A DNA stretch of 8,361 bases from Hyphomicrobiaceae bacterium (GCA_017353825.1 JAFMSC010000163.1:1-8361); one strand, 5' to 3'. Counted from the stretch's first letter, positions 1-7,625 are shown. Translations and numbers: made by a program. The notes: generated by a model from the letters alone, not told the origin.

Positions 1-816
1 GGCGCGGCCGACGCCGACGCGGCCATCGTGGCCGCCATCGAGCACGCAACGGCGGCCGCCCTTGGCGGCACAGCGCTGGCGCTCGTCACCAACCCCATCG
101 CCAAGAAGTCGCTCAGTAGCGTCCCGCTCGACTACCCCGGCCACACCGCCTTCCTCGGCCAGCTGGCGGCCCGCCATATCGGCAACGCGGCCATCCGCCC
201 GGTCATGATGCTGGTCGCCCGGGAGCTCCGGGTTGTGCCAGCCACCGTGCACATCCCCCTCGCTGCCGTGCCGGGCACACTGACACGGGAGCTGATTGTC
301 GCAACCGGCCGCATCACGGCGCAGGCGCTGCAGTTCGACTTCGGCGTGCCGAACCCGCGCCTGGCCGTCGCCGGGCTCAACCCGCACGCGGGCGAGGACG
401 GGCTCATTGGCACCGATGAGGCCGAGGTCATCGCCCCCGCCATCGCCGATCTTAGGCGCGAGGGCATTGCCGTGTCCGGCCCGCACCCCGCCGACTCCCT
501 GTTCCACGAGGAGGCGCGCCGCGGCTACGATGCCGCCATCGCCATGTACCACGACCAGGCGCTGATCCCGCTCAAGACCCTGGCCTTCGACCGCGGCGTC
601 AACGTCACGCTCGGCCTGCCGTTCGTGCGCACCTCGCCCGACCACGGTACTGCCTACACGCTCGCGGGCAGTGGTCGGGCGCGCCCTGACAGCTTCATCG
701 CAGCGCTGCAGTTGGCCGCCGAGTTGGGGCGGCGGCGCATGGGGCGAGGCGTCGGGCCAGACATCGGTCCAGAAATCGGGCCTCGTGCGGGCCACCCTCA
801 GCCGGCGCGGCAATGA
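1..816 (+). CDS. pdxA: 4-hydroxythreonine-4-phosphate dehydrogenase PdxA, 5' truncated by window edge
   Basis: This enzyme oxidises 4-phosphohydroxy-L-threonine with NAD in the DXP-dependent route to pyridoxal 5'-phosphate; it is a cytoplasmic, metal-dependent homodimer. The frame is open from the first base, so the true start lies outside the window. 271 residues are visible, and comparison with the roughly 330-residue family suggests about 75-80 N-terminal residues are missing. Family landmarks in visible-fragment numbering are TNPIAKKSL (30-38), the substrate-binding YPGHT (45-49, His48), and three probable metal ligands: His84 in VHIPL, His129 in NPHAGED and His184 in YHDQ. The 45- and 55-residue spacings match E. 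coli His166/His211/His266. TSPDHGTAY follows at 211-219. The C-terminal tail after about residue 245 is Gly/Pro/Arg-rich with a GPDIGPEIGP repeat and is probably non-catalytic. The stop overlaps the rsmA start as ATGA, so the two genes are likely co-transcribed and translationally coupled. Identification is firm. Confidence 0.96.
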   Translation, partial: GAADADAAIVAAIEHATAAALGGTALALVTNPIAKKSLSSVPLDYPGHTAFLGQLAARHIGNAAIRPVMMLVARELRVVPATVHIPLAAVPGTLTRELIVATGRITAQALQFDFGVPNPRLAVAGLNPHAGEDGLIGTDEAEVIAPAIADLRREGIAVSGPHPADSLFHEEARRGYDAAIAMYHDQALIPLKTLAFDRGVNVTLGLPFVRTSPDHGTAYTLAGSGRARPDSFIAALQLAAELGRRRMGRGVGPDIGPEIGPRAGHPQPARQ

Positions 817-1688
817 GCGCCGAGCCCGTCGGCGCGGCTCCGGACGGCCTGCCCTCGCTTGGCAGCGTGGCGCGCGGCCTGAGCCTGTCGGCCCGCAAGA
901 GCCTGGGCCAGCACTTCATCCTCGACCTCAATCTCACGCGCCGCATCGCCCGCGCAGCCGGGCCGCTTGATGGCAGGACCGTGGTCGAGATCGGGCCAGG
1001 CCCGGGCGGTCTCACGCGCGCCCTGCTCTTGGAAGGTGCGGCCCGGGTGATCGTCATCGAGCGCGACGAGCGCTGCCGGCCGGCACTGGAGGCCATCGCC
1101 GCCCGCTACCCGGGCCGGCTCGAGGCGCACTTCGCCGACGCGTTGAGCCTCGACTGGACCGCCCTGCTGGGTCGCGTTGCCGGCAAGGCCGTGATCGCCG
1201 CCAACCTGCCCTACAATGTGGCCACCCTGCTCCTCACGGGATGGCTCCAGACCGAGCCCTGGCCGCCGTGGTTTGCCCGCATGGTGCTGATGTTCCAGCG
1301 CGAGGTGGCGGAGCGCATCGTCGCCGCGCCTGCCTGCAAGGCCTATGGACGGCTGGCGGTCCTGACGCAATGGCGCACACGCGCGCGCCTGCTCTTCGCG
1401 TTGAAGCCCGAGGCGTTCACGCCGCCGCCGGCAGTTGCCTCCGCCGTGGTCGAGCTGACGCCCCTTGAGCGGCCGCAGCCCGAGTGCCGCGCCAAGACGC
1501 TCGCTAAGGTGACGGCCGCCGCCTTCGGCCAGCGCCGCAAGATGCTGCGCCAGAGCCTGAAGCCGCTCGTGCGCGACCCCGAGGCCCTGCTTGCCGCCGC
1601 GGGCCTCGATGCGACCGCCCGCGGGGAGACGCTTGGGGTAGCGGACTTCGCCCGCCTCGCCTACACCCTGGAACGATGGCCGGCGTAA
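813..1688 (+). CDS. rsmA: 16S rRNA (adenine1518/1519-N6)-dimethyltransferase RsmA/KsgA
   Basis: RsmA transfers four methyl groups from S-adenosylmethionine to two adjacent adenosines in the 3'-terminal helix of 16S rRNA during late 30S assembly; loss in other bacteria gives kasugamycin resistance. The 291-residue product is close to family length, with about 25 residues before the conserved N-terminal motif SARKSLGQHF (26-35). SAM-binding motif I is EIGPGPGGLT (59-68), the acidic residue after strand 2 is in VIERDE (81-86), and the catalytic NLPYNVAT (the N-x-P-Y/F type of N6-adenine methylases) is at 131-138. The C-terminal RNA-binding segment includes FGQRRKMLRQSLK (238-250). The ATG lies in an ATGA overlap with the pdxA stop and has no strong Shine-Dalgarno, which fits reinitiation. 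pdxA followed by rsmA is a common alphaproteobacterial order. The gene ends in TAA and faces ssb tail to tail. Confidence 0.97.
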   Translation: MSAEPVGAAPDGLPSLGSVARGLSLSARKSLGQHFILDLNLTRRIARAAGPLDGRTVVEIGPGPGGLTRALLLEGAARVIVIERDERCRPALEAIAARYPGRLEAHFADALSLDWTALLGRVAGKAVIAANLPYNVATLLLTGWLQTEPWPPWFARMVLMFQREVAERIVAAPACKAYGRLAVLTQWRTRARLLFALKPEAFTPPPAVASAVVELTPLERPQPECRAKTLAKVTAAAFGQRRKMLRQSLKPLVRDPEALLAAAGLDATARGETLGVADFARLAYTLERWPA

Positions 1689-1799
1689 ATGCTATGGCCC
1701 GTGCATTATGCTAGTGCTAGTATGTCGGGCTCACGGCTCGCGGAGCGGGAATTGGGGGGTGCGGAAGGGCGGGCGTGGCGTGTCCAGCCGCCGGCCGTC
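1689..1799. other. Convergent intergenic gap between rsmA and the ssb terminator
   Basis: I see no gene in this stretch. It contains an imperfect palindrome (positions 1708-1723, ATGCTAG-TG-CTAGTAT, 6 of 7 pairs) that carries two CTAG tetranucleotides and is AT-rich for this genome. A GC-rich patch follows. No clear intrinsic terminator for rsmA is visible on the + strand. Confidence 0.5.
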
Positions 1800-1831
1800 A
1801 AAAAGGTGCCCGCGATCCCGGGGAGCCCACC
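1800..1831 (-). terminator. Probable intrinsic terminator of ssb
   Basis: Read on the minus strand, about 15 bases after the ssb stop codon, the sequence can fold GGTG plus CCCG against CGGG plus CACC. There is a 5-base bulge on the 5' side and a 6-base apical loop (GGATCG). TTTTT follows immediately (A5 at 1800-1804 on the + strand). Position, stem and T-tract all fit a Rho-independent terminator. The bulge makes it less than ideal. Confidence 0.55.
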
Positions 1832-1846
1832 CTGATACTAAAACCG

Positions 1847-2356
1847 CTAGAACGGGATCTCGTCGTCGACCTTCTTGTCAAACACCGGCTTGGTGCTGCC
1901 GCTGCGCCTCAGGCTGTCGCCATCCCCGCCCGACCCGTAGCTCGCATGGTCGTCCTCCTCGAGGCCGCCGCCGGTTCCACCCATGCCGGCACCGGGCCTG
2001 TCGCCGGGACGGTCGAGGAGCACCAGCTGGCTGTTGAAGTTCTGCAGCACGACCTCAGTTGTATAGCGGTCCTGGCCGTCCTGGGCTTGCCACTTGCGGG
2101 TCTGCAGCTGGCCCTCGATGTAGACCTTGGAGCCCTTCTTCAGGTACTGCTCCACCACCCGGCACAGGCCCTCGTTAAAGATGACGACGCCATGCCACTC
2201 GGTGCGCTCGCGCTTCTCGCCCGTGGCCTTGTCGCGCCAGCTCTCGGTGGTGGCGAGCCGCAGGTTGGCGATCGGGCGGCCGTCCTGCGTGCGCCGGATC
2301 TCAGGGTCCTTGCCCAGGTTGCCCACCAGGATCACCTTGTTGACGGAACCGGCCAT
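1847..2356 (-). CDS. ssb: Single-stranded DNA-binding protein SSB
   Basis: SSB coats single-stranded DNA during replication, recombination and repair, and recruits partners through its acidic C-terminal tip. The 169-residue protein has the expected layout. An OB-fold covers about residues 4-113 with DNA-stacking aromatics Trp40, Trp54, Phe60 and Trp89, closely matching E. coli Trp40/Trp54/Phe60/Trp88. A Gly/Asp-rich flexible linker runs from about 116 to 155, and the tail ends in DDEIPF, the partner-binding tip. The ATG start is supported by the Shine-Dalgarno AGAGGAG (about 2364-2370 on the + strand) 7 bases upstream. It is transcribed alone, convergent with rsmA and divergent from a small membrane protein gene. 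A sigma70-like promoter overlapped by a LexA-type box, plus a second box in the leader, implies SOS induction. I see no truncation or missing key residue. Confidence 0.98.
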   Translation of the reverse strand: MAGSVNKVILVGNLGKDPEIRRTQDGRPIANLRLATTESWRDKATGEKRERTEWHGVVIFNEGLCRVVEQYLKKGSKVYIEGQLQTRKWQAQDGQDRYTTEVVLQNFNSQLVLLDRPGDRPGAGMGGTGGGLEEDDHASYGSGGDGDSLRRSGSTKPVFDKKVDDEIPF

Positions 2357-2404
2357 GGTGGTTCTCCTCTTTGCTTGCTAGCCGCCACCGGCGGTGGGGC
2401 GTAG

Positions 2405-2419
2405 GTTCCAGAATCGTTC
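2405..2419. promoter_or_regulatory. LexA-type operator 2 (GTTC-N7-GTTC), in the ssb leader
   Basis: The sequence GTTCCAGAATCGTTC is an exact GTTC-N7-GTTC direct repeat, the established LexA recognition pattern of alphaproteobacteria. It lies 49 bases upstream of the ssb start codon and 101 bases, about ten helical turns, from operator 1. No obvious promoter elements flank it, so it may act as an auxiliary site or a roadblock, or mark a second weak promoter. The exact spacing is seen directly; LexA binding is inferred. Confidence 0.6.
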
Positions 2420-2505
2420 CGAATCTCCGCCCGGACGTTAGCCGCTCCCCGGCCCCGGCGCGCGGCGGCCAAGTTGCTTGTCCACGCCCATCGGGATCGA
2501 GCGAT

Positions 2506-2520
2506 GTTCGCCTTATGTTC
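2506..2520. promoter_or_regulatory. LexA-type operator 1 (GTTC-N7-GTTC), overlapping the predicted ssb transcription start
   Basis: The sequence GTTCGCCTTATGTTC is an exact GTTC-N7-GTTC (GAAC-N7-GAAC on the minus strand), the alphaproteobacterial LexA box. It begins one base past the predicted -10 hexamer of the minus-strand ssb promoter and so covers the expected transcription start. LexA bound here would block RNA polymerase, and DNA damage would relieve repression. The motif and geometry are seen; the regulator's identity is inferred from the family consensus. Confidence 0.72.
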
Positions 2521-2521
2521 C

Positions 2522-2550
2522 AACATAGGCCAGGATGGCGGAGTATGCAA
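2522..2550 (-). promoter_or_regulatory. sigma70-like promoter of ssb
   Basis: On the minus strand TTGCAT (-35, positions 2550-2545) and TATGTT (-10, positions 2527-2522) are separated by exactly 17 bases. Both hexamers match consensus at 4 of 6 positions. The predicted start near 2515 falls inside LexA-type operator 1 and gives an ssb leader of about 155-160 bases. The overlap of promoter and operator supports both calls. Confidence 0.65.
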
Positions 2551-2557
2551 GTGCGAC

Positions 2558-2585
2558 TTGCCCTGCGCCGATAGCCATGCATAAA
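2558..2585 (+). promoter_or_regulatory. Possible promoter of the small membrane protein gene
   Basis: TTGCCC (2558-2563) and CATAAA (2580-2585) are separated by 16 bases, about 50 bases upstream of the GTG start. The match is only moderate. The predicted promoter is back to back with the ssb promoter, its -35 lying 8 bases beyond the ssb -35. No LexA-type box overlaps it. Confidence 0.35.
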
Positions 2586-2635
2586 GATCTCGCGCCTAGA
2601 CGGGTCCCGGGCGCGGCAGGACGAGGGCTCCGGCG

Positions 2636-2956
2636 GTGGTGAAACGTCTCCTCCGCTTCGTGGCAGGGGTCGCCTTCATGGTCGCGGTGATGGCGGCCGT
2701 GAACGACGTGACACGCGCCATCACGGCCGGCAGGCAGCTGCCACCGGTCTCCACCTTGGAGCATTGGTCAAAGCTGGCGCCGGTGACGCTGGCGACGGCG
2801 CGCACCGCAGTCCAGCGCCACGCCCACCCCCTGGTGTGGGATCCCGGTCTCGTCACACTGCTGAAGCTGCCCGCATGGGCTGTCTTCGGCCTCCTCGGCG
2901 CCCTCCTCGCCTACGCAGGACGCCGGCGTCGCGAGGTCAATGTGTTCGCCAACTGA
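2636..2956 (+). CDS. Small two-helix membrane protein of unknown function
   Basis: The product is about 106 residues with two hydrophobic segments: residues 5-22 after a short basic start (MVKR), and about 75-94, ending in an RRRR cluster (96-99). By the positive-inside rule both ends are predicted cytoplasmic, with a loop of about 50 residues outside. The loop carries HPLVWDPGLVTLLKLPAW (64-81), which resembles a motif I recall from short uncharacterised Hyphomicrobiales membrane proteins; I cannot assign a function. Two consecutive GTG codons (2636 and 2639) can start it, and GAGGG at 2623-2627 is 8 or 11 bases upstream, so the start is uncertain by one codon. It is divergent from ssb and convergent with the amidohydrolase operon. 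Codon use resembles its neighbours. Being a real gene is supported by the membrane topology and the ribosome-binding site. Confidence 0.72.
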   Translation: MVKRLLRFVAGVAFMVAVMAAVNDVTRAITAGRQLPPVSTLEHWSKLAPVTLATARTAVQRHAHPLVWDPGLVTLLKLPAWAVFGLLGALLAYAGRRRREVNVFAN

Positions 2957-3002
2957 GCCCCGGCGCTCCGCGCGGGCGATTGGCAACACGCAGTAGTCGG
3001 TC

Positions 3003-3022
3003 GAGCCGGTGACAACCGGCTC
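3003..3022. terminator. Perfect hairpin between convergent genes, probable bidirectional terminator
   Basis: GAGCCGGT (3003-3010) and ACCGGCTC (3015-3022) form a perfect 8-bp stem closed by a GACA loop. It sits in the 77-base gap between the stop codons of the small membrane protein gene and the downstream amidohydrolase gene. No T-tract follows on either strand, so termination may be weak or need Rho, or the hairpin may protect mRNA 3' ends. Confidence 0.55.
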
Positions 3023-3033
3023 CTGCCCACCCT

Positions 3034-4164
3034 TTACCCGAGCCGATAGACCGCCTTGGCGTTGGCCGTGAGTATCTGCCTCGCGCGGTCGCGCGGCACA
3101 GCGGTCGGAAACGCCCGGAACGGATCGTCGAAGTCCCAGTGCGGGTAGTCGGAGGAGAAGATGAGCCGATCCCAGCCGATCCACTCCATCATGTCGGCCA
3201 GCTGCCGGCGCTCACGTGGCTCCTCCATCGGCTGTGTCGTCACCCAGACGTGCTCGCGGATATAGTCGGACGGCCTTCGCTTCAGGTGCGGCACCTCTGA
3301 CCGCAAACGCGCGTAGAGCTTGTCAAGGCGCCACGCCAGGGGCGCCAGCCACGCGAACCCACCCTCGACCAGCACCACCTTGAGGGCCGGGAAGCGCTCG
3401 AAGACGCCCTCGATGACGAGGCTCGTCACCACGCTCTGGCAGGAGGTGCAATGGGCCGCGCCCTCCTCCACATAGTAGGACGGCCAGCCGCCGCCGGAAT
3501 GCGGATGGCCGCTGGCGCCGAACACATGCAGGGCCACGGGCAGGCCGTGGCGGGCGGCGGCCCCGTAGATCGGCCAATAACGGCGGTTGCCGGCAGGCTC
3601 CAGGCTGCGCGTGAGCATAAAGACGTGGGCGTAGGCCGGATCGGGAGCGCAACGTTCGATCTCGCGCACGGATGCCTCGGCGTCGTCATCCGGCACCACA
3701 ATCCCTGAACGCAACCGGGGCTCGGGTCGGGTGAAGTGCTCGCGCTGCCAGTCGTTGATGGCCGAGGCCAGCGCCGACCTCAGGTCTGGATTGAGCTCAC
3801 CCTGGCCGCTGACGCCGAGCGGCCCCATCATGGCGGCCTCGATACCGTAGTGGTCCAGGTACTGCTTCCGGATCAGGTCCAGATTGGACCCCGGCGGGCC
3901 GCCGTCCTCAGGCCAGGCATCGCGGCGGGCGGCGCGCGGCGCCGACTTGGGGTACGGCTCGTAACCCAGCATGCCATGGCGGCGACGCGAGCCGTAGGTG
4001 GCGAGCACCTCCCACCAGCACGCCGACATATAGGGCTTGAGGTCGGCCAGCGAGCGCGGCGCCGGATGCATGTCGCCGTCCATGATGGCCAGGCTAGCCC
4101 GCGGCGTGGCTTGGCTGCGCTCGTTGGCTTCGGCCTCGGGCGCGAGCGGGGCATCGAGCATCAT
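3034..4164 (-). CDS. Amidohydrolase-family metal-dependent hydrolase/decarboxylase, paralogue A
   Basis: This 376-residue TIM-barrel protein belongs to the Amidohydrolase_2 (ACMSD-like) group, whose members hydrolyse or decarboxylate small, often aromatic, carboxylic acids using one divalent metal; the substrate is unknown. The first strand has DGDMHP (29-34), a D-x-H version of the usual H-x-H. Likely metal ligands are His33, His213 (ALHVFG) and Asp339 (SSDYPHWDFD, 337-346). At the strand where many members have the active-site His, it reads VLVEGG (Glu267), a variant I recall from other members of this large family. Residues 226-232 (GWPSYYV) and TTQP (309-312) are shared with the upstream paralogue. 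The ATG at 4164 is chosen because AGGAGG lies 5 bases before it and it overlaps the upstream stop (ATGA); a second ATG follows directly. The frame stays open far upstream, but that part lies over the neighbouring gene. The two genes probably form an operon and perhaps a hetero-oligomer. Confidence 0.88.
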   Translation of the reverse strand: MMLDAPLAPEAEANERSQATPRASLAIMDGDMHPAPRSLADLKPYMSACWWEVLATYGSRRRHGMLGYEPYPKSAPRAARRDAWPEDGGPPGSNLDLIRKQYLDHYGIEAAMMGPLGVSGQGELNPDLRSALASAINDWQREHFTRPEPRLRSGIVVPDDDAEASVREIERCAPDPAYAHVFMLTRSLEPAGNRRYWPIYGAAARHGLPVALHVFGASGHPHSGGGWPSYYVEEGAAHCTSCQSVVTSLVIEGVFERFPALKVVLVEGGFAWLAPLAWRLDKLYARLRSEVPHLKRRPSDYIREHVWVTTQPMEEPRERRQLADMMEWIGWDRLIFSSDYPHWDFDDPFRAFPTAVPRDRARQILTANAKAVYRLG

Positions 4165-5258
4165 GTGGGCCTCCTGAGCCGTGGGTAGGTGGCGAGCGGG
4201 TTGTCGATGAGCACCTTGCGGCGCAGATCCGCCGCGAGGCCGGCGGGCAGCATCTCCTCGCCGTCGAACTGCCAGTGCGGGAAGTCGGTGGCGAACAGCA
4301 GCATTTCGTCCGACTGCAGCTGGTCCATCAGGCGACCGATGTTGGCGGCCCCGGCGGATCCAGCTGGCGGCGCGTCGTAGGGCTGCGTCGTCAGCCGCAC
4401 GTGATCGCGCACGATCTCCTCGGGCGGCCGGTCCACCCACGGCACCTCGCTGCGTACCCCGCGCCAGAACTTGGTGAGCCGCCATAGGTAGGGCGGCAGC
4501 CAGGTGACGCCCGATTCAATGAGCACCACTTTCAGCTTCGGGAACTTGGCGAACACGCCCTCGCAAACGAGGCTGCCGAGTTGTGTGTGAAAGCCGCTGG
4601 CCTGGGCCGCATAGTCCTCCAGGTAGTAGCTGGGCCAGCCCGAGCCCGTGACGGCGTGATGATAACTGCTGCCGGCGTGGATGCCCAAGCTGAAGCCGTA
4701 GCGCTCGGCGGCCGCATACACCGGCCAGTAGGCCGACTTGCCGAGCGGCTGCTCGCCGAACACCAGCACCAGCACCTGGACGAAGCGGGGGTCGTCGGCG
4801 CGGCGCTCGATCTCCTCCACCGCGCGCGCGGGGGACTGCATGGGCAACACCACCGAGGCTCTAAGACGGGAGTCCTTGGCAAGCCATTGCGCAGCGAGCC
4901 AGTCGTTCACGGCGCGAGCGAAGGCGGCCGCGAGGTTTTCGTCGCGGAACGCCTGTACCGGGAACAGACAGTTGCAGATCGCATGGGCGAAGCCGAAGCG
5001 ATCGAGCGTGGCCTGCGCGGCCTTGACGGGATCGGCGTTGGCGCTGGCTTCGCGCCAGTCGGGCCGCATGGTGAGCGGGGAATTGGCCGGGTAGGAGATA
5101 GACTGCCATACGTCAATGCCGCGCGTCTCCACGGCGCTGCGCCAGTGCTCGTCCATGTAGCGACTGAGTACGCGCGGGCTGGGCGCGCGCGGGTGAAAAT
5201 CGCAGTCGATGGCGCCGGTCCAATCGCCGCTCACGGGAGCCTCGGGGCGGGCGGTCAC
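4161..5258 (-). CDS. Amidohydrolase-family metal-dependent hydrolase/decarboxylase, paralogue B
   Basis: This 365-residue protein is the first gene of a two-gene minus-strand operon and a diverged paralogue of the next gene. It has the same barrel signatures: DCDFHP (18-23), His194 in GIHAG, GWPSYYLE (207-214), the stretch around VVLIESG (244-250) with Glu in place of the common His, TTQP (290-293) and ATDFPHWQFD (323-332) with probable metal ligand Asp325. The substrate cannot be named. The active-site set fits an ACMSD-like decarboxylase or hydrolase. The start is uncertain: GTG at 5258 has no good Shine-Dalgarno, while GTG at 5234 has GAGG (minus strand, 5243-5240) 5 bases upstream and would remove eight residues. 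An in-frame stop at 5274-5276 excludes anything longer. Its upstream region is the 84-base inverted-repeat element shared with the divergent mutase gene, which probably holds its promoter. Confidence 0.88.
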   Translation of the reverse strand: MTARPEAPVSGDWTGAIDCDFHPRAPSPRVLSRYMDEHWRSAVETRGIDVWQSISYPANSPLTMRPDWREASANADPVKAAQATLDRFGFAHAICNCLFPVQAFRDENLAAAFARAVNDWLAAQWLAKDSRLRASVVLPMQSPARAVEEIERRADDPRFVQVLVLVFGEQPLGKSAYWPVYAAAERYGFSLGIHAGSSYHHAVTGSGWPSYYLEDYAAQASGFHTQLGSLVCEGVFAKFPKLKVVLIESGVTWLPPYLWRLTKFWRGVRSEVPWVDRPPEEIVRDHVRLTTQPYDAPPAGSAGAANIGRLMDQLQSDEMLLFATDFPHWQFDGEEMLPAGLAADLRRKVLIDNPLATYPRLRRPT

Positions 5259-5276
5259 TGCCCGGGGCTGAGCTTA

Positions 5277-5360
5277 TCTCAATGGCGGTAGAGGGCAATA
5301 AGGCAGGAACGCAGCAAGGCCTTACTGCCCTATTGGCGTTCCTGGCCTACCGCCTTGAGA
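5277..5360. repeat. 84-base nested inverted-repeat element, pseudoknot-capable, in a divergent intergenic region
   Basis: The outer arms TCTCAA-(T)-GGCGGTAG (5277-5291) and CTACCGCCTTGAGA (5347-5360) form 14 bp with one bulged T. Inside, CAGGAACGC (5304-5312) pairs perfectly with GCGTTCCTG (5336-5344). GGGCAATAAGG (5293-5303) pairs with CCTTACTGCCC (5320-5330) with one mismatch. In an alternative register, CAATAAGGCAG (5296-5306) pairs with CTGCCCTATTG (5325-5335), again with one mismatch. These inner helices are interleaved, so they form either a pseudoknot or mutually exclusive hairpins under one outer stem. The element takes up most of the 132 bases between the amidohydrolase operon and the mutase gene. 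It could be an RNA leader, a small RNA, an operator complex or a REP/MITE-like repeat. The pairing is directly visible; the function is unknown. Confidence 0.7.
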
Positions 5361-5383
5361 GAGAAGGGCGTCTGGGGCACACT
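5355..5383 (+). promoter_or_regulatory. Weak candidate promoter of the mutase gene
   Basis: TTGAGA (5355-5360, 5 of 6 to the -35 consensus) lies in the right arm of the inverted-repeat element. After 17 bases comes CACACT (5378-5383, only 3 of 6 to the -10 consensus). A start near 5390 would give an almost leaderless message, in line with the absence of a good Shine-Dalgarno before the ATG at 5391. The -10 is poor, so this is tentative. Confidence 0.25.
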
Positions 5384-5390
5384 CGCCCGC

Positions 5391-7556
<2,166 letters not shown>

Positions 7557-7596
7557 GCGCCACAGGTTCGTGCCAGCAGTACCGGTGAGCTAGGTT

Positions 7597-7611
7597 CGGG
7601 GCGCGGCCCCG
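7597..7611. other. GC-rich hairpin between the mutase gene and queG
   Basis: CGGGGC (7597-7602) and GCCCCG (7606-7611) form a perfect 6-bp stem with a GCG loop, in the 69-base gap after the mutase stop. No T-tract follows. It lies 14 bases before the chosen queG start, so it could be a weak terminator of the mutase gene or could shape access to the queG ribosome-binding region. Confidence 0.4.
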
Positions 7612-7625
7612 CGAAGATTGGCGTT

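Noticed and set aside
2385..2397. Palindrome CCACCG-G-CGGTGG near the ssb ribosome-binding site
   Set aside because: The symmetric centre is one base, so only a 4-bp stem with a 5-base loop can form as RNA. Such words are common in this GC-rich DNA and no regulator is suggested.
1775..2404. Long open + strand frame opposite ssb
   Set aside because: It is antisense to a clearly conserved gene, has low-complexity Ala/Leu-rich composition typical of GC-rich shadow frames, and matches no known family.
4165..4485. N-terminal extension of amidohydrolase A by up to 107 residues
   Set aside because: The extra part lies entirely over the 3' end of amidohydrolase B, while the ATG at 4164 has AGGAGG at good distance and an ATGA overlap.
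5301..5325. Resemblance to the SRP (4.5S) RNA core around GGCAGGAACGCAGC
   Set aside because: The GGAA-capped hairpin with its asymmetric and symmetric loops cannot be formed from the flanking bases. The similarity is limited to a short purine-rich word.
5355..5390. TTG start giving the mutase 12 more residues
   Set aside because: The TTG is inside the inverted-repeat arm, and the sequence before MSRIPDF does not resemble mutase N-termini.
5277..5390. Cobalamin riboswitch upstream of the B12-dependent mutase
   Set aside because: The region is only about 110 bases and I find no B12-box-like core or the expected multi-helix layout. The folds present are of a different kind.
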